In this document: piece after piece, positions 33,364 through 45,980 of the stretch | Layout: each line of letters starts with the position of its first letter | Numbering within the stretch: the first letter of the stretch is position 1 | Source: Anaspis maculata | Lineage: Eukaryota; Arthropoda; Insecta; Coleoptera; Scraptiidae | Reading direction: 5' to 3' | NCBI GenBank assembly: GCA_949128115.1 | Contig: OX421963.1 | Coordinates: 90,715,602-90,779,601 of the forward strand | DNA length: 64,000 nt | Made by a program: the position numbers and the translations under genes | Notes under the pieces: generated by a model | Databases searched by the model: none | Told to the model about the DNA's origin: nothing | What the model saw: the letters and a program-made list of their open reading frames with translations, nothing else

Positions 33364-33860
33364 TTTGTTCCAACAAATTCGAATCTGACATATCTGGAAC
33401 TTTTCGTTGTGCGTAACCCTTCGTTTCCGCCCTTGCTCAGGAGAGAAGCGACAAGGGAGGGGAAAAAGGGGGAGTTAAATGAAACACGCTCATTGCACAG
33501 AAATTAAAGTGCAAAATGATTCTTTAATGGTTCTCTTCACAAAACACCCAAAAAGACTGACAGAATTGCAAAATGACACACAATGGACAAAATGAACAAA
33601 AAAACAATTAGAAACACAACAACAAAATAGGTTATTCGTCAATCAAAGAAAAAAAAAAGACCGGTTCTGAAAAAGAGCACACAGTGGAAGAACTCGGTCG
33701 AAGAAACCACTGAGTTGAGCCCAAAAAAGGAGAGAAATATTTGAGAAAATGACAAGCAACGCACTGATAATTTCCTGAACGATTTGACTGGAACAGAACA
33801 CGTTCTCTCAAGATCGTACACCAGCAGATGCATCAGCAGCCAACAAATAACCTAGGCGAA
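33364..33860. other. Intronic, no gene seen
   Basis: No coding region supported on either strand. Confidence 0.35.
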
Positions 33861-33916
33861 AACCTTCTATTATTTTATTCAGCATACAGAAACGTTTACA
33901 TAGATATTTGTTTTGT

Positions 33917-34128
33917 TTACAAATTGAGATTGTGGGTTTGTCGCTTGTGGGCGTTCAGGGTGTATTTGTAGTGAAACTTCTTGCGGCACAAGTGACACTC
34001 GAAGCTGGGCGGTTTGCCGCACTCGTACCTCAAGTGGCTGGACAGGTGACTCTTGTACTTGTAGTTCTTCTTGCAGTTGGTGCAAAAGTAACGCACTTCG
34101 CTCGCCGCGTCGTCCCATATCTCCAAGC
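33917..34128 (-). CDS. lola: lola alternative terminal exon, duplicate B
   Basis: Acceptor GGCTTTTTCCAG, then GC completing the split codon, then LEIWDDAASEVRYFC. Finger 1 is CTNC-x12-H-LRYE-C, linker GKPPSFE, finger 2 CHLC-x12-H-KRQT-H, tail NLNL. AATAAA at 33874-33879. It pairs with 26392; both the exon and the 3' region up to CCTTCTATTATTTTATTCAGCAT are shared, so the duplication includes the polyadenylation signal. Confidence 0.93.
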
Positions 34129-34179
34129 CTGGAAAAAGCCGCAATTATCGTATGTTGTCATAAATAGTAGTATTTTATT

Positions 34180-35150
34180 ACATTAAGCGAGCAGAAAGCA
34201 GGAAAGCGGGGTTTGTTGGCCAGGGGTGGTTACAGTTGAAAGGGGGTGGAGAGAGAATCGGTCCGGAAAGAGAAAACGGGGGTGAGAGGACTTGTGTAGG
34301 GGCGTTCGACACGAACGGATGTGTGGCCGGAGGACATTTTGTTTCCGTGAAAGTGAACCAGCAAGAGTGCTAAGCCATTTGTTGATGAAATAAGTGTATC
34401 ATTCTCTAGTGGCAGACTACATCAAGGCAAGTTACTTTCTATGTAATCGAATGAAAATTGTTCAAAGGGGTGAAAAAAGCTGTTTTGTTCATTAACTCTA
34501 TTTATTGGATTGGTTCTGTGTATTTTCAAGAGCCACACGTAGTGTCAAACCGACTTTCAGATACCTTGTTTCAGCTTCCCTCAAGCCACCAGGCAGATGG
34601 TGGAGACAGCAATAATCCTTCTACAAATAGATCTAGCCTTCGACAGGTGATTGTAGGTTCTATTCGCTCGATACAAAGCACTTGCAACATAAATGCAACA
34701 TACCTGGGCGAAAATCTGATGCCTAATCTTTCTCTATGGAAAAAAGAGATATAATCATTTCGCAACGACAAGAGGTTTCATGAGCATTCAAAGTAAAGTT
34801 CCTAGAAAGAACCGATTTGAACATGCCTAGAAATGCAGTGTCGCTTCGAAAAATCTACAGGACATCGAAAAGTAATATAGTTTTCCCGGTTAATGAAACA
34901 AAGGTTCACATCCAGTTGCACATCTGAGTGAAGTTATGTAACACAAAGTGATACAGAGCTGAGTGACAAGTCTTTAAGTTGGAACACATCACCAGCTGGA
35001 CGTAAATTGATCAAACTAAAACACCCAACGTTTAGGTAAATTATTTAATCGGCAATTGAAATAATAATAACAATAATCACAATAATTATTCTATGTTATC
35101 ACTCGTCCGTTTACACTAATAACCGAGGAGCAAGCATTTGACACACACAC
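34180..35150. other. Insert separating the two exons of duplicate B
   Basis: In duplicate A the two exons are about 125 bp apart, in B about 1 kb. The extra sequence has no recognisable gene; a G-rich stretch lies at 34200-34330. It may be an insertion in B or a deletion in A. Confidence 0.5.
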
Positions 35151-35208
35151 ATCAGCTATCTATGTTATGACTAGTAATTTATTGACAAGACACACTGTCG
35201 ATTACAAA

Positions 35209-35414
35209 CTACTTGACGAATCTTTCGAAAGCGCCCAAGGTCGAATGGCAGTCTTTAAAGTGCGTTTTGACCCGGTCTTTGCGATTGAACAGGCGGTTGC
35301 AGACCGGGCAAGGGAACCGCGGCGGTCTACCGCATTCGTGATGCGTGTGCCGGCTCAAACTCGTCTGGTTCTTGTACGATTTCCCACATTTCATGCACGT
35401 GAAATAGACGTAAC
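35209..35414 (-). CDS. lola: lola alternative terminal exon, partner of the decayed copy
   Basis: Acceptor GATTGTATTTCAG, then GT completing the split codon, then YVYFTC. Finger 1 is CMKC-x12-H-THHE-C, linker GRPPRFP, finger 2 CPVC-x12-H-FKDC-H, tail STLGAFERFVK and stop. AATAAA at 35178-35183. This is the intact version of the pseudo-exon at 26743. Confidence 0.92.
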
Positions 35415-35415
35415 C

Positions 35416-37356
35416 TGAAATACAATCGAGTTAGTACAGGTTACACTACGCAGCAATCAGAGTACTTGCAGTGCAGGCATACAGAGAACTGTTTCAAGCT
35501 TAATCTGGATTGTCAGACCTAGGCCTTGGTGAAAAATGACTTGCAGCCACTAAACGTACCTAACAGGATTTTTGAATTATGAAAAATTCATCGATGAACT
35601 GATGAGAGTTTTTTTAAAGTTTTATCAACTCTGATATGAGCGGGATAACTTTAGCTCGGGGTAAGAGCAACAAAAAACGCAAATTATTAACGTTTACTTG
35701 CAAAACTTGTTACATGCCAAAAAGGCCTCGTGCCTTTTCGGTGCGACTTACCATTGGAACACAAACACAGGAACACGGCCCGCCAGCTGATCAGAGGAGA
35801 TAGGCCGGGGTTCTTATTGGATGGTCGGAAGCGCCACAGTATTGTGACCGAATTTCCAAAAAAAAAACTCTAGCACCAAGCAATGACTAAAACAATACTG
35901 AAGATAGAGCAATGATTGGATTTCAAATACAAAGTTTATTTACAAACGGTAATGAAGATGACCAGTGGTGCCGGTTGGCTAATTCTACAATAAAGGGAAT
36001 AAAAGAGATCGGTATGTCGAATAATATTGTCAAATAATGCCACAACAAAGTTTATGTTACGTTCGGAAAAGCAGCTTGGCTCCAGCACAAGCCGGAATTA
36101 AAATGAACGTTATTTGTTCCAAAACGTAGGTACCTGTCGTCCGGTTTTTAACAGTACCAGATAACAATTCAAGTCGAGGTGAACCTAAAACGGAACAGTA
36201 GGTACCTAAGTTGATAAGACACCCCAGAGAGTGTTATCGGCTTCTTTTTCTTACGTTAACAATGTTACAAAAACAATAATAATTAAGTATGAAGTACATG
36301 AATAAGTACATGGAAAGTCGTGAATTTATTTCTGAGATTTTTCATTCGAAATAATAATTGCTGACTTTCAAGTCAAACTAGGACCTTTCGCCCTATAACA
36401 TGTACGTTAATTTCAAAGTCACCAATAACAAGGTACTACAAGACTGTCGGTGGCAAAACTACAGAATTTGTGTACGGATTTCAAACGATAAAGAGTGGTG
36501 TTAATTTGAACAAAGCGTATAATTATACTCTTGGCGAATGGTCGAAAATCGCAACAGTTTAATTGCGAGCAGACTGAATTTTAAATTTCACCCTTTATTG
36601 TCGCCTGAAAACTGTTAATCTATTTTTCTTCCGTCTCTTTCTAGAACGGTACTCGAGTAGTGTTCAGCCAAATATAAACGTGAAAAATGATTTATCGTTT
36701 ACGCATTTTTCAATGGAACACAATTAATAGAGGGAGAATAAAGCAACACAACAGGTGAAATTTCGCCGCTTACTTGACCAAAACGCAAAGCTGTACACAT
36801 GGTGACGGCTTCCTGACGGCCGCGATCGACAATTTGTCGTACGCTGAGACTTCCAGAGTGCGGGTGATGGCTAGACTCGGAACCATCAAGTGTGAAAGAT
36901 ACGACTGCTGTGAGTGGAACCGAACACACTCCTCGGTTCATCATCTCAGTTCATTTTGTGTGGTCAGATGACTTTGAGAGAAATTCACTCGTAACACCTA
37001 ATTTCACGTTCTTGACAATCTGATGGTGACCAGGCAAACCTGGAAAAGAAGGTACAGGGTACCTTATATAATTGCCATAGATAGGAAAAAAAATGCAGCA
37101 TCCATTATAGACCCAACCATTCGCTTTGAAGGTACCTTAGATCAACCAAATTTTGTCAATGATGAGAAAAATCAAATTTATAAACCTACCATCCCTTATT
37201 ATATGTCGAAGTTTAATGTCAAAAATATTTCCATAATTGGCTTACTTTTTGGTTCTCGCGGTACTCTAACAAAAAATTGCATAGAATTTCGAAAAACGTT
37301 CAAATTGCCAAAAACTTTAGATAATGAAATCGTGTTGAAAATTCTCAAATCGTCAA
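35416..37356. other. Long gene-free intronic stretch
   Basis: Nearly 2 kb with no supported gene. Frames at 36699-36944 and 37023-37433 have no recognisable domain, and the latter runs into the palindrome that follows. Traces of TAGGTACCT-type repeats. Confidence 0.4.
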
Positions 37357-38378
37357 CATACAGGGCTGTCCCGAAATTATTGCAACAAAATTTACAGGGA
37401 GGTAGGAAATTGAAAAATAAGAGGACTTCCTGAATAAAAATACTCTCGCGAACGTAATAACGGAGATACAGGCCTTCAAAGTTGATTTTTGAAAACAGTT
37501 TTTTGCATACATTTTGGACCGTTGAGCCGATTTCATCCAAATTTGAACCATAGTTTACTAAAATAGGTCTCTATCGAACAATGATAACGCATTTCATCGA
37601 ACATTTTCAGGGGCGAAGATAATAGGGGGTACCTATTACGTTAATTCTACGTTCAATTTGAAGAAAAAAGTTACTATTGCAAAATTTTTATTGAAGGCTC
37701 CATTTTCGAGATATTTGAGAATGAAACTTTCAAATAAAACTTTCAACTGGGTTTGAAACTTCGGAAAACGAATGAAAATACCACTTCCAAAGGCCTTAAA
37801 AATTAAAATTCAAGAAAACTCAAGATTCCTCAAGTGAAATGAGAATTCCAGGTGTTTGAGGTTGACAAACCAACATTTTTGCTAAAAAACATGAAGTTTT
37901 TCAGGAAAAAAAAATTGGGCCTTGGAAAATGGCGATATTGAGATGTTTTCAAATGTTTCAATCCCAAGTATATTAGAAACGAAGCTTCTAATCAAAACTT
38001 TGCAAGAGTAACTTTTTTCTCTAAATTGAACGTAGGATTCAGAAATTGAAACCATTCCCAAAAATATTGAGGGGGGTGAATAATAGGAGAAAAAGGGGGG
38101 AGATACCCCCTATTATCTTCGCCCCTGAGAATGTTAGATGAAATACGTTATCATTGTTCGATAGAGACCTATTTTAGTAAACTTCGGTTCAAATTTGAAT
38201 GAAATCGGCTCAACGGTTCAAAAGTTATGCAGAAAAAACTGTTTTAAAAAAGCAACTTTGAAGGCCTGTATCTCCGTTATTACGTTTGCGAGAGTATTTT
38301 TATTGATGGAGTCCCCTTATTTTTCAATTTTCTACCTCCCTGTGAATTTTGTTGCAATAATTTCGGGACAGCCTGTAT
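37357..38378. repeat. 1.0-kb palindromic element, TACAGGG ends
   Basis: Starts TACAGGGCTGTCCCG and ends CGGGACAGCCTGTA. The arms, with GAGATACAGGCCTTCAAAGT on the left and AACTTTGAAGGCCTGTATCTC on the right, pair over most of the element. Coding frames on the two arms mirror each other. It abuts the next palindrome directly. Confidence 0.8.
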
Positions 38379-39412
38379 ACAGGGTGGTCCAGGTTATAGT
38401 AGCAAGATTTCACCATTCGATGGTCCATCGAAAGCCAGGTCGACATGCATAATTTTTTTTCCAAAACGCTTTCCAAAGGAGATAGAGCCCTTCAAAGTTC
38501 AGTTTTCAAAATCTTTTTCTTGCAATAACTCTCAACCTTGCTCTCAACTCATTAAAGCGATTTACCAAATTTGATACAAATGCTTACGAAATAGATACCC
38601 ATCACTTGACGTAGATAACTTTTGTCAAAATTGTCCAGTGGCGTAGATTCGGGGAAATTGTTTAACTTCTCCCACCGTATTTTTCACGCCACTGGATATT
38701 TTTGAAAAATTGTACTTTTTCTGAATTACTTGTTCAATTCAGAAAAAAAAGTTACTCTTGTAAAATTTTGATTGGAGGCTTCATTTCCGAGATATTGAGG
38801 TTCGAAATTTTGGAAAACGCTTCGAAATCGCGACTTTCGAAGGCCTAAAAATTAAAATTCAAGAAAACTCATAATTCCTCAACTGGAATAAGTTTTCTAG
38901 GTCGTTCAAGTTGATTTACTGCTATTTTATGCTGAGAAACAAAGCGTTTCCAGAAAAAAACAATTTGGGCTCTGGAAAGTGGCGATTTCGAGATGTTTTC
39001 CAAAGTTTGAAACCCAAATATCTCGAAAATCAAGCCTCTAATCAAAATTTTAAATTGAACAAGGAATTCGAAAAAAAATAGTTTTCCAAAAATATTCAGT
39101 GGCGTAGAGAATAGGGTGTGAGAAGTAAAACAACTCCACCGTATCTACGCCACTGGACAATTTTGACAAAAGTTATCGACGTCAAGTGATTGGTATTTAT
39201 TTCGTAAGTATTTGTTCCAAATTTGGTCAAAATCATTTCGATGACTTGAGAGTTATTGCAAAAAGAAGATTTTAAAAACTGAACTGAAGGGCTGTATCTC
39301 TCTTAGGAAGCGTTTTAGGAAAAAAAAATTATGCATGCCCGTCGACCTAGTTTTCGATGGACTATCGAATGGTGAATCATTGCTACTATAACCTGGACCA
39401 GCCTGTATATTA
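38376..39412. repeat. 1.0-kb palindromic element, TACAGGGTGG ends
   Basis: TACAGGGTGGTCCAGGTTATAG at the left is mirrored by CTATAACCTGGACCAGCCTGTA at the right; inside, CACCATTCGATGGTCCATCG and CGATGGACTATCGAATGGTG pair, and so do inner blocks around CTACGCCACTGGA. Right flank TA. Non-coding. Confidence 0.8.
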
Positions 39413-41697
39413 CGTAATCATTTATTTGGTCCTCCAAAAAATAAAAAAATAAACTTGTTAGGTATTTGATAGTTTCACCTCAGCTATAAGTTTTTGACAT
39501 GAATATGTATATTGATTGTTTTACTTAAATTTCTTTTCAATTTTATGTTAATTTTAGACTGTGTCTTAGTGGCATAATGTTTTTTTACGACAGTCAGTAA
39601 TGTATTCTTTCAATAAAGTACATTTTATTAATCTTTTAAACTGGAAAACTTTGTATGAATCAGCAACCCGGGAAAAACCACAACCAAAGAAACAGAACTA
39701 AAAAATACCAAATCGGTGTGCAAAAAAAGTAACATGATGTGACAAAATATTATATGACAAAAAATTAAAAAGCACCAAATGTTTCAGTTCAAGGCCACTT
39801 ACTTGTGCACGATTCCTGCTGGCAGCGTCTAGCGGAATTGGAGTGATTGACAAAACGAAAAAGCGTATGAAATTTTTATTTGTTAACTAATTATCATTGA
39901 GACGTGGGTGTATAAACTACAGCTACGACCTAAATAGTAAATTACGTATAAACTTAGCTTATGAAATCAAGAACCAAAAAACGCCTGGCCCTTTCGTCGT
40001 ATTGCTCAAACCTTTTGATGCGAGCTATGGTTATTCAAAGCAACAATTACACACTTCAAAAAAGTCAGAACGTCGGTCAGAACAAAATAATAATGGCAAC
40101 TTAATCTAAAAATCTCTCAAGAGAAAATATCGCATGTCTTGTTTCCGTAAAATGATACCGTGGAAAAACTATCAAGCTGGACCAAACAGGGCTGAATTGT
40201 GAACGAGTTTGAAAAAGCTTGAGAAGATACCAATTAGTTTCCACTCAAAGATAGAAACGGCGTCACTTCCGGTTGCAACTGGGAGTGTTTGACAGTTAAA
40301 TAACCCAACTGTCAACTTTCAAATCCGAGTTCAAATCAAAAAGTTAAGTGGGCACTGAGAAAAGTTATTGAAAAAAAAAACTCTTCCTCAACGCTACCAT
40401 TGATTGCGCTACAAGTGAACATCTATGGTCAATTTGTGTTAAAAAGTAAACGTACTTGCATCAAGTTTGGTGTCGTTGAAAAGCTTTTCAGAATCTCTCG
40501 CAGTTAGGCTGTTTTCGTAGAATCTCAACAGAACGTTCCCAAATAAGCGCCTTTTCAAAACTTTGATATTTCAAGAACAGTCTTGTTTACGACGAGTACC
40601 AATACACACGCGTGCCCGCACTGATACCGTATTTTCGAGTAAAGCACCGTCAAAAATCCACTCTTTTTGGCTGGAAGAGGAAGAGGATGATCCCTGAAAC
40701 TGCGTGAACCAGTTTGGTGAGGTCACAATTCCTGAAACTACATTTAATTGCAATATACTCCGAAATAATCATCACAATACGTTCAATGTAATGTAATTTA
40801 TCACCACATGAACATAAGAAACTGTAACCACACAAAAACCAACCGCAGGCACACGGTGATAAATCTCGGAACAAAAATGCAATTAACTAATTTCTCAGAT
40901 ACAAATACAGAGATCACACCAACAAACCAACACAATGAGTCCTATACAGCCAGATCGACAATAAAACCCAAAAACTAAAAGATTGCTATGTAAATACTAC
41001 CAAATCAAATCCTTTAGGTACCTATCCAAACTCCAGATGAGAGATCAAGCTATCGTTACAGACATTTCAAACGATGAAAACAAATTTCTGAAAATTCTTC
41101 AATTATTTTCAACACCGACGAGCCTATCACAAACCCCAAGACTTTCCAAACTGTAGGTACAATCCCAATCCACCCAAGATTCCACCGACTTTCGATTCAA
41201 ACTTCCAGAGCCAAAAATAAACGCGAAAAATGAAAATTCAGAGACAGCGAAACCGACCATAAAAAGCCGAAAATATCCATCTCCAAGGAACCCAACACGA
41301 ACCTAAAAAATCATCATCTACGGAATTACTACTATCGAACATTGACGAAGCTCTCGAACCCATCCAAGAAGAAATAGAACAGAACTCAGACAAATACACT
41401 CACATTCAAAAACTTCTAACGTTTCATAGAAAATGCTCTTCCATCCAAAAAAAATTTTGCAGATAGGCCCAGGATAGATATACAAAATTTTGATCGAACA
41501 TCGTACCTAGAATAAATTGGAGAAGAGCTGAAAATTTGTATTGAGGATCACTTCGGAATTCGATGAGTTCGATGGGGGAGTTAACACACTGAAATTCCCA
41601 CTCTATCCGATGCTTAGCATTTTTCTGTAGGAGGTCGAAGGTCTAAAAAATTACCATTTCTAAAATCGTTGCTTTTTTTATACTTCTTTCATTGGAC
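39413..41697. other. Gene-free intronic stretch
   Basis: About 2.3 kb without a supported gene. The phrase CAAGTTTGGTGTCGTTGAAAAGC near 40468 matches the dispersed unit seen at 42-47 kb. Confidence 0.4.
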
Positions 41698-42160
41698 TAT
41701 ACAGGGTGTTTGCAAACTTGGGGTAGAAAATTGGACCGTAGTTAGAGAGATGTTTCAAAAGTATCGGAAAAATGTTGAAAAAAATTTAGGGTTCTTATTT
41801 TTGAATATATGGAGGATCAAAAGAGAGTCCCTCGACCCCCTTTATTTTCGTGTACCTTTCACGGTCATTTTCGAGGAAAAATGATTTTTCAGAATAAATG
41901 TATATGATACTCACCCTGTACACTAAATGAAATTACAAAATACATTCAAGGGTCAAGAAAATTTGGTTTTTGGTCTGATGGAAGAAATTTGCTAAAATCT
42001 TTCAGAATAACAAAAATAGAGGGGAGCGAAGGACCACGTTTGGACCCTCCATATTTCCGAAAATAAAAGTCAATAATTGTTTCAACGTTTTTCTGGAACT
42101 TTTGAAGCATTTCTCTAATGGCGGTTCAATTTTCTACCCCACGTTTGCAAACACCCTGTA
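41698..42160. repeat. 463-bp palindromic element, TACAGGGTG ends, TA target
   Basis: TACAGGGTGTTTGCAAACTTGG at the left is mirrored by CCACGTTTGCAAACACCCTGTA at the right. Flanked by TA on both sides (GAC-TA and TA-TTTTC), as expected for a TA target duplication. Non-coding. Confidence 0.8.
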
Positions 42161-43023
42161 TATTTTCAAAGTGAGGAACACAATAAGTTCCCAGAAAGCT
42201 TTATGCACCAGTGGAATTTCTCAAAGCGACTAAACTAGCAACGAAAATTCAATCTACATAATAACAAATTTAACGAAGTTAGGTAATGAATAACGCAATC
42301 GATGTATCGTTGAATTTCTTAAATAAAAAAAGACTTTTGGAAGGAAGTTATAAGAATCATCTAGAACTGTGAATGGAGAGATAGATTAGAGCATTCATTA
42401 CTATTTATAACAAAGAAATTAATTGGCTTCATTTCCCATAAAAAACTCCCGAAGTTACTGTTTTTAGTGCTACAATTGCGGTTGAATGGGCATCTAGCGC
42501 CAACTTGAAAAAAAAAGAAGCTCAACGTAGTTATGTCGAGCTGGATATCGTTAGAAACCTCCTTGAAAACGCTTCATAACTAAATTAGCTCCGTTAGAGT
42601 TCAATCGTAAAGCGACGCCTCCAACTATAGCAGGAGAATCAAAGTGATGACTTCTTTCATTTGAGAAAGGTACAAAAAGTCTGGTTTTGTCTTGCTACAA
42701 TTGCGATTTGAATGTGCACTCAACTTCAATTTATTCAAAAAAGTACTGGGTCGGCTTGATTGATATCGCTGGGAGGCTTTTGGAAAACTCTGACATCAAT
42801 AAACGGGAGTGATAAAATTTTTTGACCGTTGGTGAATAAATAGGTAAAGTCGAGCATTTAACTTTCACGAAAGAATCAAATCTTCTTAAATAAAAAAGGT
42901 GTACAGGGTTTCCAACGCTACAATTGCGGTTGAAATGGGCATTTGTCGCCAGTTAGCCCCAAGAAGTAGCAACTTTGAGTGATAGCATCAGGTTTGGTAA
43001 CGTTGAAAAGCTTTTTGAAATCT

Positions 43024-44469
43024 TTGTACAGGATGTTCACGTTAAGGTTGACCTCCCCACTAGCCGGCCCATCTCTGAACCAATTTAAAAAATAAAAACT
43101 GATTCTTGGAGGATTCCTGCTAAATTTTTCAAATTTGCCCACAAAATTCTTCTAGATCCCCAATATACAGGGTGTCTCAAAAAAATCACCTTGTCTTATT
43201 ACATTCACATTCATTTAAATAATACAATAGATGCAGACTTTTGTCCTCAATACAAATATTATATACAGGGTGGTCCATAGTAAAACAGAACAGAGGGGTT
43301 TTTGGACATCATTTTTTCGAAAAAAGCTCAGACAGGTCGATTTTTATATCGAAGGGGACATCTGAAACATACATTGGCAATTTTCTATCTTCAGCCCCCT
43401 CACCCCTACTCACCTCAACTTCAGAATTTCAAATGACACTATCTACTTTGCGATACATCAAATCAAAGAGAATCAAATTCTTTTTCCGAAAAAAATATTT
43501 TCAAAATTTTCAACCTCACCTCCCATCTTCCTAAATTTCTCTGACTGTCCAATTTCATATCCTCGACCCCTCAATTCTCTTCAATTTAATCAGCGTCATC
43601 CTAAATAGCATCTAAGGAGGAAATTTTCGGTGGAGAAAAGTGTTACCCAAATTCACCCCTTTCCTCTCCCCCACCCCAATTTCAAAACTCAACATACACC
43701 ACCTACTTTGTGATACATCGAATAAAAGGAAATTGATTTCTCTTTCTGTAAACAATTTTTTTGAAATTTTCAACCCCTTTCCTGATAAATTGAACATTCG
43801 AAGTATTTTAGGGGGAAAGGGGGCCTTTTGAAAATTCTGAAAATATTTTATCCTGGAAGAGAATTCAATTCTTTTCGATTTGATGTATCACAAAGTAGGT
43901 AGTGTCATTTTAGAATTTGAAGTTGAGGTGGGGGGGTGAAGGGGTGAATTTAGGTGCCACTTTTTACACAGAAAATGTTCTCCCTCGATGCTGTGCAGGA
44001 TGACGTTGACTGTACTGAAGAGAATTAAGAGATCAAAAATATTACATTGAAAACTCTTACAATTTTAGGGGAGAGGGGAGGGGGGTGGGGTTAAAAATTA
44101 TAAGAATATTTTTTCATAAAGAGAATTCAATTCTCTTTAATTTGATGTATCGCAAAGTGGGTGGTGTCATTTGAAACTTCGAAGTTGGGGCGGGTGAGGG
44201 TGAGGGAGCTCAAGATAAAAATCCGCCAATGTATGTTTCAGATGTCCCCCTTGGTATAAAAATCGACCTGTTCGAGCTTTTTTTGAAAAAATAAGGTTAA
44301 ATGCCCGAAAACCCCTCTGCCTGACACCCTGTAAATTATTGGTGTAAAAAATTTTTATTGGCAAATTCAAAAAAATTAGCAGAACTCCTTTAAGAATTAG
44401 TTTTTTTTATTGAAATTGTCCCAGAGATAAGGCAGCTAGTGGGGGGTTAGTCTTAACGTGAACACCCTA
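43024..44469. repeat. Nested palindromes, outer and inner
   Basis: Outer arms: GATGTTCACGTTAAGGTTGACC at 43030 against the mirrored TTAGTCTTAACGTGAACACCC at 44448. Within it sits an inner element from TACAGGGTGGTCCATAGTAAAA (about 43264) to CTGACACCCTGTA (about 44331), whose arms pair at GGTCGATTTTTATA and CATACATTGGC. Two episodes of insertion of the same class of element. Confidence 0.75.
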
Positions 44470-45119
44470 CTCTGTACTATTAATCTGCTTCTACTTTCAA
44501 TCACATGTTTTGAATAATAAAATCGATAGTGAACTGGAAGAAAATAGCCAAAGCTAAGCTTTCGAGCGCAGGGAAAGGATCCAGTCTATATATTTTATGA
44601 AACAAAAGTTTCGAAAGTTGCTGGTTTTTAGTGCTACAACTGCTGTTGAAATGGGCATTCAACGCCCATGAGCCTCAAGAAGTGTTGAATTGACGTGATC
44701 ATGTCGGGTTTGGTGTCGGTGAAAAGTCGTTTAGAATTGCTCCACAACTAACTAGTTCAATTAAAAGTCAGTGACACTATAACAAGTCAGTTTTCATGTT
44801 ACAGATTGAAAAAAATACCTTTATGACAATGAAAAATGAAAAGACAGTTACTACACCAGCTGCAGTTGTATTGGATGAGGGAGTGAGGGTTTATCAATTC
44901 AGGTGATTGGTGTGCAATTTTTGAGTAGTAAAAAAAAAACCTTATCGTAAAGGAATTGTGGATTCAGTCAACTTGAGGGCAATAGTATATGTGTAGCTTG
45001 GGGTTACATACGTACATAATGGTTGGTATCTGATCAACTATGAGTGAATATGATGGTAACCTCTAAAATGTCACCATTTTCATCATCTTTAGGTGTATGC
45101 AAAATATCTTCATAATAAA

Positions 45120-45980
45120 TATTTTGACTCTCGATCTATTGGAAACCTCCATACGGTAAATAATAACTCATTGCCGCACCACAAAGGTTATTAACATCAA
45201 AATACAGAGCATCACGCGAGAATTCCCCCCCTACTGAAGGTTTCCCCTCTGGGATAATTTGAATGGGGGAAAAACTTTTCTTGAGCAAGTTTCTCCGTAG
45301 ATTCTAAAATTGAAAACTATATTTGACAATCTATAAAATAACTACAGGGTGTCGCAAAAAAATTCTTCTGTTGATGGGACATCCTGTATATTCGAATTGC
45401 AATAGATTTAGTTTTGTATTTTAAATACAAATTTGTACCACAGTGTTAAGTCACTTTCGAAGCCAAATTGTCAAAAAATTCAAAGAAATCCCATGATACT
45501 AACTAAACTTGCCTTTATTTGAGAAACAAATTCTGAACTTTGGACAACAATTTTATTCAATAGTGCAAGGCCTATAATTAAGTTTTGAAAGAAATTATCT
45601 CCTCAAAAAACAAATCCAACCAAATTTGAGAAATTTTTGAGCCAAATAAACGGAAGTACAAAAATGTCATTCTTACAGTAGGTACTTCGTTGTTACAGTT
45701 ATCATTGTTATCGTTACAGAAAAACCCCGACTGGAAAAGCCGGCTAATAACCTAGCTGTTGATGCAGAGCAAAAAAAAATAAATTTGGAAATCTACGGAG
45801 AAACTTGCCCAAGAAAAGTTTTTCCCCTTTCAAATTATCTCAAAGAGCAAACCTCCAGTATGGGGGAGATTCTCGCGTGATCACCCTATACTTTGATGTT
45901 GATAATCTCTGTGGTGCCGCAATGAGTTATTATATACCGTATGGAGGTTTCCAGTGGATCGAAAGTTCAACTTTTAGAGT
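45120..45980. repeat. 0.85-kb palindromic element
   Basis: Left arm GATCTATTGGAAACCTCCATAC, then ATTATTTACC...GGTTATTAACATC; the right arm repeats these inverted (GATGTTGATAATCTCTG..., GTATGGAGGTTTCCAGTGGATC). An ACAGGGTGTCGC / CATCCTGTA block sits inside. One arm of another copy lies at 55630-55740. Confidence 0.75.
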
